Below, piece after piece: positions 23,620 through 30,366 of a stretch of DNA of 33,846 nucleotides; the first letter of the stretch is position 1, and each line of letters starts with the position of its first letter. Under the pieces are notes generated by a model that saw only the letters and a program-made list of their open reading frames with translations, was not told the origin of the DNA and made no database searches. Source of the DNA: Bacteroidales bacterium (lineage in GTDB: Bacteria > Bacteroidota > Bacteroidia > Bacteroidales > UBA932); the NCBI GenBank assembly GCA_017934185.1, contig JAGBJY010000037.1:1-33846 (forward strand), given 5' to 3'. A program made the position numbers and the translations under genes.

Positions 23620-25315
23620 CGGCCGAAGGTTTTTCGGGTTCGTCTCCGTGGGAATCTTTGTATTTGAAACGGCGGATTTTCTGGGTGGCGGTTTTCTCGA
23701 AGGGCTCCTTCATGGCGTCCACCTCCCCAATCTTGGCATTCTTGCCCACCGCCTTGTTCACCCATTCCATGACGGCATTCTTGCGGCTTTCCAGTTCCTC
23801 GAACCATTTGTCTTCGGAGGCCTGGTCCCAATTGAGGGCATTGTCGGAGAATTTCACCAGGGCCACCAGTTTGCCGTCCCGTTCCATCACCAGTGACTCT
23901 TCCACGCCTTCAATGTTGTTGATAACCTGCTCAATTTCTTCCGGATAGATATTCTCGCCGGAAGGGCCCAGGATGGTGTTGTTGAGCCGGCCCTTGATGA
24001 AGTAATAGCCGTCCTCGTCCATGCAGGCGACATCGTTGGTGTGGAACCAGCCTTCGTCGTCCATCACCTGGAGCGTGCGTTCCGGATCTTTGTAGTAGCC
24101 CAGCATCACATTGTCGCCGCGCACCACAATTTCTCCTTCTCCGTTGGCGGGATTCACATTGTCCAGGCGGATGTCCACTTTGTAGGCGGCTACGCCGATG
24201 GAGCCCACCTTTTTTTTCTTGTTCACCATGGCGTTGCTCACCAGGGGAGCTGTCTCGGTGAGGCCGTATCCCACGGCGTAAGGGAAGTGGCAGTCTTTGA
24301 GGAACTGCTCTACCACAGGGTCCATTTTGGCCCCGCCCACCCCGAAGAACTTGAGGGCTCCGCCGAAAGTCTGTACCATGCGCCTGCCGATGAACCAGTG
24401 CAGGATGTGCGGCAGTTTCCTGTCGGCCCAGGACAGTACGCGGCTCTTTTTGATGGTGGGAAGGACGCTGTTCTTCACCACTTTCTCAATAATCAGGGGA
24501 ACGGAGCAGACGATGGTGGGCCTTACCTTCTTCATGGCACCCAGCAAGATGGTGGGGGTAGGAGGCTTCTGGAGTGTGTAGCAGGTGGCGCCTACGTAGA
24601 AGGAGTAGAGGGTGGAAACATTCATCTCATAGGCGTGGGCCGCAGGAAGGATGCTCAGGAAACGGTCCTTCCTGAAGGCGGGCTGCGCCTTGAAGGAAGC
24701 GGCCAGGTTCTGGCAGATATTCCGGTGGCTGAGCATGACGCCCTTGGCTTTTCCGGTGGTGCCGGAAGTGTAGATGATGCAGGCAAGGTCGTCGGGGAGG
24801 GGTTCTTTTACCCAGCCGTTGCAGCGGAAGTCGTCGTTGTCCTTCTTGAGGAACTCGAAGGTCTCGATATCCACCACCAGGGTGAGTTTTTTCTTGCACT
24901 CCTCACTCAGTTTCCCCATCATGCGCTGGGAAATGAACAGCACCTTGGACTCTGAATGGGTGAGGATGTTGGATACCTCATTCTCCGAGCTGTCCGGCAG
25001 CATGGGAACGGCGATGCGCCCGTAAGCGGTGGCGGCAAAGAAGGCCACCACCCAGTTGGGCATGTTCTGAGACAGGATGGCCACCCGGTCTCCGTGCTTG
25101 ATGCCAAAGCGGGACAGGCGCTGGGAAAGGCGCTCCACTTTGGTCCGGAATTCTGCGTAGGTGTATTTTTGGCCGCCATCTACATATTGATAGGCGACTC
25201 TTTTTGCATAGTTGGTAGTGGCGTAGTCAAAGACCTTGTGCAGGGTGGTGCAAGTGTTTTCGCGGCCGCGATACTTGCGCCAGGCTTTGTAGGGGCTCTT
25301 GATTTTTTTAGCCAT
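23600..25315 (-). CDS. Long-chain acyl-CoA synthetase (AMP-binding ligase)
   Basis: 571 residues. The AMP-binding P-loop YTSGTTGKAKG is at 182-192, followed by GYGLTETAP at 349-357 and the hinge region GWFHTNDVACMDEDGYYFIKGR. The C-terminus carries TATQKIRRFKY with the catalytic-type lysine. It should adenylate fatty acids and transfer them to CoA, or possibly to ACP. The tail is highly charged and dispensable-looking (PSADEKKDE). ATG 25315 overlaps the stop of the PlsC-like acyltransferase (TAATG). The pairing suggests activation of fatty acids for transfer to a glycerophosphate or related acceptor. Confidence 0.92.
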   Translation of the reverse strand: MAKKIKSPYKAWRKYRGRENTCTTLHKVFDYATTNYAKRVAYQYVDGGQKYTYAEFRTKVERLSQRLSRFGIKHGDRVAILSQNMPNWVVAFFAATAYGRIAVPMLPDSSENEVSNILTHSESKVLFISQRMMGKLSEECKKKLTLVVDIETFEFLKKDNDDFRCNGWVKEPLPDDLACIIYTSGTTGKAKGVMLSHRNICQNLAASFKAQPAFRKDRFLSILPAAHAYEMNVSTLYSFYVGATCYTLQKPPTPTILLGAMKKVRPTIVCSVPLIIEKVVKNSVLPTIKKSRVLSWADRKLPHILHWFIGRRMVQTFGGALKFFGVGGAKMDPVVEQFLKDCHFPYAVGYGLTETAPLVSNAMVNKKKKVGSIGVAAYKVDIRLDNVNPANGEGEIVVRGDNVMLGYYKDPERTLQVMDDEGWFHTNDVACMDEDGYYFIKGRLNNTILGPSGENIYPEEIEQVINNIEGVEESLVMERDGKLVALVKFSDNALNWDQASEDKWFEELESRKNAVMEWVNKAVGKNAKIGEVDAMKEPFEKTATQKIRRFKYKDSHGDEPEKPSADEKKDE

Positions 25316-25920
25316 TATGATTTGGATTTAGATTCAGGTACTGCGAATTGATCTTTATGATAACCCTGTACTCCCATCGGCCGGTAATGGTCGTATATAC
25401 GCTCCATGTCGGCGGCTGCGTTGTCCGTAAGCTCGAAGGGCTCTCCTACGCTGATGCGTTTGCGGCCCCAGTCGTAGTAGCCCAGATATACCGTTGCACC
25501 GGTGGCTTTTGCAATGAGGTGATAGCCGTTTTTCCAGCGTTTTACCAGGGCACGGGAGCCTTCCGGAGCCAGGGCCAGGTGGAATTCGTCCACGCCTTCC
25601 ATCACATCGATGAGGCTTTTCACCGTGGTGGCGGGGCTGGACAGGTCTGTGGGTACTGCACCGCATGCGCGGAGAATGGGGCCCAGGGGCCACACGAAGA
25701 AACTCTTTTTCACCATAATATGGGCTACCTTCCCATACTGGGTATAGAAAAGGTAACTGACCAGGAAATCCCAGACGGTGGTGTGGGGAACGCCCAGAAC
25801 AATGGCCTTGGGCTCTTTCATGGGACCGCCTACGCTTTCCCAACCCATGGTTTTGAGGAGCCAGCCGCAAAACTTGGCCCAACGGGGACTTACAGTGCTT
25901 TTAATCTTAGTAGTAGCCAT
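25315..25920 (-). CDS. PlsC-like lysophospholipid/1-acylglycerol-3-phosphate acyltransferase
   Basis: 201 residues. It contains the catalytic HTTVWD (HxxxxD) in VLGVPHTTVWDFLVSY and the acceptor motif APEGSR, with a hydrophobic stretch nearby for membrane association. This short form (about 200 residues) is typical of Bacteroidota acyltransferases outside the canonical PlsC. It would acylate a lysolipid or an aminolipid precursor at the inner membrane. It lies 6 bases after parE and overlaps the acyl-CoA synthetase start (TAATG), so all three are probably co-transcribed. Confidence 0.87.
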   Translation of the reverse strand: MATTKIKSTVSPRWAKFCGWLLKTMGWESVGGPMKEPKAIVLGVPHTTVWDFLVSYLFYTQYGKVAHIMVKKSFFVWPLGPILRACGAVPTDLSSPATTVKSLIDVMEGVDEFHLALAPEGSRALVKRWKNGYHLIAKATGATVYLGYYDWGRKRISVGEPFELTDNAAADMERIYDHYRPMGVQGYHKDQFAVPESKSKS

Positions 25921-25926
25921 AGCAGT

Positions 25927-27837
25927 TTAGATATCTACGTCTTCCAGTTCTTTCTCGCTTCTGAGGTTTCCCATGATAAATCGCTGACGCTCAAAGGTGT
26001 TGATGCCCATGTAAAACTCCATAATCTCCTGGATGGACTCTTCGTCGGAGAGTTTGACGGTGTCCAGGCGCATGTCCTCGCCGATGAAAGCGCCGAACTC
26101 ATCCGAAGAGATTTCTCCCAAACCTTTGAATCGGGTGATTTCCACGCCGTTTTTGAGTTTTTTGGCGGCTGCGTCACGCTCTTCCGGGGTGTAGCAGTAC
26201 ATGCGCTCCTTTTTGTTGCTCACACGGAAAAGGGGGGTTTGCAGGATGTACACGTGCCCGCGGCGGATCAGCTCCGGATAATACTTCATGATGAAGGTGA
26301 GCACCAGCATGCGGATGTGCATGCCGTCGTCATCGGCATCCGTTGCCACAATGATGTTGTTGTAGCGAAGGTTGGCCATGTCTTCTTCCACGCCCAAGGC
26401 GGCGATGAGGAGGTTGAGCTCTTCGTTTTCGGCCACCCGCTTGCGGCTCTCCTTGAAGCAGTTGATGGGCTTGCCGCGAAGGCTGAACACGGCCTGGTTG
26501 TTGGCATTGCGCACCTTGGTGATGGTACCGGAGGCAGAGTCTCCCTCCGTGATGAAGATGGAGGTGAGTTCCTTCTGCTCTTCCATGCCTTTGGGGAACT
26601 TGGTGTCTGAGAAGTGGTAACGGCAGTCCCGGAGCTTTCGGTTGTATACGGCCGTTTTCTTGGCCCTTTCGCGGGATTTTTTCTGCACGCCGGAAATCTC
26701 TTCGCGCTCGGCCTGGGATGCCTTGATTTTGTCCTCGATGATGGGAACGATGTCCAAGTGCATGTGCAGGTAATCGTTCAGGTTCTTGGTGACGAAATCG
26801 TTCACGAAGCTGCGGATGGTGGGCCCGCGGTCCACGTCCGAGCTGCCATCGGCCTTCTTGGTCTGCTTTTCCCGCATGTAGGTGGAGCCCAGCTTGGTTT
26901 TGGTCTGGCCTTCGAAGATGGGTTCCTGGATTTGGATGGAAATGGCGCCCACAATGCCCTGGCGGATGTCTTCGGGCTTATAGTCTTTCTTGTAGAAGTC
27001 TTTGAAGGTTTTGGCGATGGCCTCGCGGTAGGCGGCCAGGTGGGTGCCGCCGTCACGGGTGTTCTGGCCATTGACGAAGGTGGCGATGTTCTCCCCGTAG
27101 CTGTTGCCGTGGGTGAGCACAATCTCGATGTCTTCTCCTTCCAGATGTACCAGGGGATAGAGCGGGGTTTCGCTCATGTTCTCCGTCACCAGGTCCAGCA
27201 GGCCGTTTTCGCTCTTGTAGGCCTCTCCGTTGAGCATGAGGGTGAGGCCTTTTTTGAGGTAGGAGTAGTTCTTCACCATGCTTTCCACAAATTCCATGTG
27301 GAAGATAAAGTCCCCGAACATCTCCGAATCCGGGGTAAAGCGGATGAAAGTCCCGTTCTTTTCGGCCGATGGTTCTATGGCAGCGTCCAGCAGGATGCCC
27401 CGGCTGAAGTGGGCGTACGAGCACTGGCCGTCGCGGTAGGAGGCTACATAGAAATCTACCGACATGGCGTTCACGGCCTTGGTACCCACGCCGTTCATGC
27501 CCACGCTCTTTTTGAAGTTGGTGTCGTCAAACTTGCCGCCGGTGTTTAGCTTGGAGGTGGCGTCCACTACCTTGTTCAGGGGGATGCCGCGTCCGAAGTC
27601 ACGCACGGTGACGGTTTTGTCTTCTATGGTGATATCGATGCGCTTGCCAAAACCCATGGAAAACTCGTCAATAGAGTTGTCCACAATTTCTTTCAGCAGT
27701 ACATAGATACCGTCTCCCTGGCGCTCTCCATTGCCCAAACGGCCGATGTACATGCCCGCACGCCGGCGGATGTGCTCGTTCCATTCCAGGGTCTGGATAG
27801 CGTCGTCGTTATAAGTAGTATTTACAATCTCAGCCAT
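25927..27837 (-). CDS. parE: DNA topoisomerase IV subunit B
   Basis: 636 residues. The GHKL ATPase has EIVDNSIDEF and DFGRGIPL near 50-86, and the lid GMNGVGTK at 113-120. The transducer shows QTKTKLGS. The TOPRIM domain has EGDSASG at 431-437 and the metal site DADDDGMHIR from 500. The C-terminus ends ERQRFIMGNLR with a short acidic tail. The length and absence of a large TOPRIM insertion favour ParE over GyrB. It works with ParC (not in the window) to decatenate chromosomes. ATG 27837 follows a recognisable minus-strand promoter. Two lipid genes and an oxidoreductase follow in the same direction. Confidence 0.92.
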   Translation of the reverse strand: MAEIVNTTYNDDAIQTLEWNEHIRRRAGMYIGRLGNGERQGDGIYVLLKEIVDNSIDEFSMGFGKRIDITIEDKTVTVRDFGRGIPLNKVVDATSKLNTGGKFDDTNFKKSVGMNGVGTKAVNAMSVDFYVASYRDGQCSYAHFSRGILLDAAIEPSAEKNGTFIRFTPDSEMFGDFIFHMEFVESMVKNYSYLKKGLTLMLNGEAYKSENGLLDLVTENMSETPLYPLVHLEGEDIEIVLTHGNSYGENIATFVNGQNTRDGGTHLAAYREAIAKTFKDFYKKDYKPEDIRQGIVGAISIQIQEPIFEGQTKTKLGSTYMREKQTKKADGSSDVDRGPTIRSFVNDFVTKNLNDYLHMHLDIVPIIEDKIKASQAEREEISGVQKKSRERAKKTAVYNRKLRDCRYHFSDTKFPKGMEEQKELTSIFITEGDSASGTITKVRNANNQAVFSLRGKPINCFKESRKRVAENEELNLLIAALGVEEDMANLRYNNIIVATDADDDGMHIRMLVLTFIMKYYPELIRRGHVYILQTPLFRVSNKKERMYCYTPEERDAAAKKLKNGVEITRFKGLGEISSDEFGAFIGEDMRLDTVKLSDEESIQEIMEFYMGINTFERQRFIMGNLRSEKELEDVDI

Positions 27838-27864
27838 TAATCATGCAGCCTTTTTCTCAACTTA

Positions 27865-27896
27865 CAAAGGTAGGAAAAAATCGCGGGATAAACAAT
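27865..27896 (-). promoter_or_regulatory. Promoter of parE
   Basis: On minus, the -7 box TACCTTTG is at 27872-27865. A 20-base spacer separates it from ATTG at 27896-27893, one base off TTTG. ATG 27837 lies 27 bases after the box. It is divergent with the box at 27922-27929. Confidence 0.55.
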
Positions 27897-27921
27897 TCTT
27901 GTGCTTTTGGGCGAGAATGAT

Positions 27922-27929
27922 TAAATTTG
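27922..27929 (+). promoter_or_regulatory. -7 box TAAATTTG of the tandem-domain lipoprotein gene
   Basis: TAAATTTG matches TAnnTTTG. At 20 bases upstream stands CTTG (27898-27901), one base off TTTG. ATG 27963 lies 33 bases downstream. Confidence 0.5.
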
Positions 27930-27962
27930 CAAGATATTGAAAGTAATAAAACGCGATAAGAA

Positions 27963-28850
27963 ATGAAAAGATTTTCTGTAATGGCAGCCCTGCTGGGCAT
28001 TCTGACCCTCGCCGGCTGCGGTAACGGCTCCAAGCAAAGCGCCGCCCCTTCCTTCTCCTGGGACTCAAACGCTTACGACAATGAAATAGGGAAGTCGATG
28101 AAGGCCACCCTCACCGCCAATGTGCCCGGCGGTGTGGCCGATTTCAAGCTAACGGCCACCACCATCCCTACGGAACTGGTGGGCATGTCGCAGCAATTCA
28201 TCGGCAATTCCGCCAATAAATCTTCGCTGGTGTTTGACTTCATCCATGATGCCAAGACCATCAGTTCCCTCAAGTCTTTCGCATCGGTCTCGGAGGGCGC
28301 CACTTCCGTCAAAATGGATTTTTCCAAGTTGCTGTGGACCCTTATCGGCGAGGCCACCCTCAAAGACGGCTCTGCGTTCACCCTCAGAGTGCATATCGAG
28401 GATGCCGCCGGCAATGCCAAAGACTTTGATGCCAAATTCCAGTGGACTTCCGAGCCTGTCTTCACAACTACCGGCGGCAAAGCCAGCTATGTTTTAGGGG
28501 AAGACAAAACGGTGGTGGTGGACGTGCAGGTTTTTGCCAAGGGCGCAAACACTTTCACCGTAACCTTTGGCGGAAACAATGCCGCTCCGTACATCCTGAA
28601 TGAAATCAAGAACCGTACGGTGGGCAATAAGCTGGTGGTGGACCTGGTGAACGATTCCGCTGCCTGTGAGCAGTTGGGCTATCCGCTTGTGAGCAAGACC
28701 GCCAAGCAAAAGTACAGCATCGATTTCTCCTAGCAGGTAAAGCGCTGGGCCATTGATGCTCAGGCCAATACAAGTACCGAAATCAGCTTTGCGGTGGAGG
28801 ACGTACTGGGAAAGACGGCTACGCAGAAAATTACCCTGGTGAAGAAATAG
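27963..28850 (+). pseudogene. Tandem-domain lipoprotein interrupted by an in-frame amber codon
   Basis: From ATG 27963 a 256-residue lipoprotein is read (signal and lipobox LTLAGCG, Cys19), stopping at TAG 28731-28733. The same frame then continues for 38 codons (QVKRWAIDAQ... to TQKITLVKK) and ends at TAG 28848-28850. Two homologous beta-rich halves are visible. The first contains VKMDFSKLLWTLIGEA...FTLRVHIEDAAG; the second YSIDFS-stop-QVKRWAIDAQ...ISFAVEDVLG. The first half therefore aligns straight through the stop in the second. The intact product would be 295 residues. I call it a recent nonsense mutation (CAG or AAG to TAG), a base-call error or, less likely, readthrough. The function of this cell-surface or periplasmic lipoprotein is unknown. 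It is convergent with the DUF1573 gene, 2 bases away. Confidence 0.75.
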
Positions 28851-28852
28851 TC

Positions 28853-29986
28853 CTATCGGATTTCTCCTGCCAAAAACAGGTTGACTAAGGGCCGTAAAGG
28901 CGAATTGGTGGTGAGGCTGAGCATAATGACGGCCTCACCTTTTTCTAAAGAGGAAGTGTCCAGCGTGAGGCGGATGCTTCCTTTTTCGTCGGGCCGGATG
29001 ACGGGCATCTCCTCGGTAAGGAAAAGTTCAGGGCGCTCGAAATCGGCCGAGTAGAAGCGCAGGGGCTGTTTTCCCCGGTTGGTGCACTGGAAGGAGAGTT
29101 CCAGCTTTTTCCCTTGGGGCACAACGCCGATATTGAGGGTGCTGCTGTCAAAGACGGGGACGGCGGCATCGGCCTTTTCCCTCTCTGTCCAGAGGCTGAA
29201 GTTTTCCTGGGTCCAGGCGGTGACGTCCAGGTACACATCGGCCCTTTTTCCGTTCACCACGGGGACGGCCAGGTAGCGGGTTTTGCCGTAGACCTCCGGG
29301 TGGGCCGTTATGGTGAAGGCCAGGGTGGCGGTGCTGCCCGCGGGAATGGGATTGGGGCTTACGCTCAGGCTCAGTCCCGGGGTGATATCGGCAAAACTTA
29401 CCTCCAGGGCCTTTTTCCCGAGGTTGGCCACGGTGGCGCTTTCACTTACGCTGAGGCCCTGCTTGAGGGTGCCGGTTTTGTAGTGGAGGGTCTTGAGACC
29501 CAAATCCCCGAGCCGGACAGCTCCGTAGAGCTCGCTCAGGGATTTTTTCTTTTCGTGTACCACGCCGCGAAGCCTCAGAATCACGGGCCTTCGGACGCCG
29601 GAAATATACACGGTAAGGGTTTTGTCAAACGGCATGGCGCCGTCCTCATTCTTGTAGGTGGCCGATATGGTGCCGCTTTCTCCGCTCTGGAGGGTTTCCC
29701 GCGTCCACTGTACGTCCGTGCACCCGCAGGAGGACACCACTTCGTAGATGGCGATGGGCTCCTTTCCCTTATTGGTTAAGGTGAAGGTGCAGGAGAGGGG
29801 ACCGTCGGCTACCGATACGTCGCCGAAGTCGTGTACCGTCTTGTCCCAGTACAGGACGGCATCTGAGCCGTCGGCCGCTGTCTCAACCATCTCCACCGGC
29901 GCCGCCACGGCGAGGTTTGTATTGGCATGATTGCTGCATGTTGCCAGCAAAAAAGCCCCGATACCATATAAAAAGAGTCCTTTCAT
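28853..29986 (-). CDS. DUF1573 lipoprotein with repeated Ig-like domains
   Basis: 377 residues from ATG 29986 (MKGLFLYGIGAFLLATCS, a lipoprotein signal). The frame opens at ATG 30022, but that codon overlaps the -7 box, so the later start is preferred. The first domain is a clear DUF1573 unit: HDFGDVSVADGPLSCTFTLTNKG, then SSCGCTDVQW and GESGTISATYKNEDG. The rest consists of two similar beta-sandwich units (VANLGKKALEV and CTNRGKQPLRF are corresponding strands). DUF1573 is abundant in Bacteroidota surface lipoproteins and resembles ASPM/SPD-2/Hydin-type folds; its role is not established. Stop TAG. No partner gene is evident. Confidence 0.85.
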   Translation of the reverse strand: MKGLFLYGIGAFLLATCSNHANTNLAVAAPVEMVETAADGSDAVLYWDKTVHDFGDVSVADGPLSCTFTLTNKGKEPIAIYEVVSSCGCTDVQWTRETLQSGESGTISATYKNEDGAMPFDKTLTVYISGVRRPVILRLRGVVHEKKKSLSELYGAVRLGDLGLKTLHYKTGTLKQGLSVSESATVANLGKKALEVSFADITPGLSLSVSPNPIPAGSTATLAFTITAHPEVYGKTRYLAVPVVNGKRADVYLDVTAWTQENFSLWTEREKADAAVPVFDSSTLNIGVVPQGKKLELSFQCTNRGKQPLRFYSADFERPELFLTEEMPVIRPDEKGSIRLTLDTSSLEKGEAVIMLSLTTNSPLRPLVNLFLAGEIR

Positions 29987-30019
29987 AAGCACAAAGTTAA
30001 TCACAGTTCTTTTCAAAAT

Positions 30020-30027
30020 CAAATTTA
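30020..30027 (-). promoter_or_regulatory. -7 box TAAATTTG of the DUF1573 gene
   Basis: Minus strand TAAATTTG fits TAnnTTTG. The -33 region is T-rich (TTTTCC) without an exact TTTG. Transcription would begin near 30013, so ATG 29986 rather than ATG 30022 is the start. Confidence 0.45.
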
Positions 30028-30082
30028 ATGCCTATCTTCGCACTCTGGAAAAAAGTACAACAACAATAAAAGCTTTAAAACT

Positions 30083-30256
30083 ATGCCTAGAATTATCAAT
30101 CCTGAACTTTGCGTATCCTGCGGTTCCTGCGCAGACGTATGCCCTGTGGGCGCCATCTCCGCCGGAGAGGCCGCTTATGTAATCAACGCCGACGAGTGTA
30201 TTGACTGCGGCGCCTGCGAAGGCACCTGCCCGAATGGAGCCATCTCTGAGGCCTAA
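30083..30256 (+). CDS. 2[4Fe-4S] ferredoxin, 57 residues
   Basis: A complete small gene, MPRIINPELCVSCGSCADVC onwards, ending in TAA. Two CxxCxxCxxxCP clusters are seen: Cys10-13-16-20 and Cys39-42-45-49. This is the clostridial-type 8Fe ferredoxin layout of 55-60 residues. It carries low-potential electrons in the cytoplasm. Pyruvate:ferredoxin oxidoreductase, a natural donor, is encoded 3 kb away at the right edge. The start at ATG 30083 follows an A-rich leader (AAAGCTTTAAAACT) with no SD. A weak -7-like TATCTTCG lies at 30033-30040. Confidence 0.93.
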   Translation: MPRIINPELCVSCGSCADVCPVGAISAGEAAYVINADECIDCGACEGTCPNGAISEA

Positions 30257-30264
30257 GAGTGTAT

Positions 30265-30291
30265 CTAATGTCCCAAAACCTGGGACAGTAG
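30265..30291. repeat. Imperfect palindrome, first of a tandem CTAATGTCCC pair
   Basis: CTAATGTCCCA (30265-30275) and TGGGACAGTAG (30281-30291) pair at 10 of 11 positions around a 5-base loop. It begins 9 bases after the ferredoxin stop and shares the CTAATGTCCC arm with the larger palindrome 18 bases further on. Confidence 0.65.
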
Positions 30292-30309
30292 CAGCAAAAA
30301 CCCTATGAA

Positions 30310-30350
30310 AATGCGCCTAATGTCCCGGTTTTTGGGACATTAGGCGCATT
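30310..30350. terminator. Perfect 17-bp palindrome between ferredoxin and M16 peptidase; probable terminator
   Basis: AATGCGCCTAATGTCCC (30310-30326) pairs perfectly with 30334-30350 around the loop GGTTTTT. Its position, after the plus-strand ferredoxin and just beyond the 3' end of the minus-strand M16 gene (stop at 30367), suits a bidirectional transcript end. A T-tract is poor on plus (CGCTTGTT) and short on minus (TTTCAT), so termination is inferred from position and stem strength. The arm CTAATGTCCC repeats the element at 30265. Confidence 0.6.
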
Positions 30351-30366
30351 CGCTTGTTGCCGATAA

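Noticed and set aside
28731-28850. Recoding of TAG to an amino acid as a genome-wide feature
   Set aside because: Several intact genes in the window end naturally at TAG (tldD, trkA, mmdA, the TonB receptor), so TAG is a normal stop. The interruption is local.
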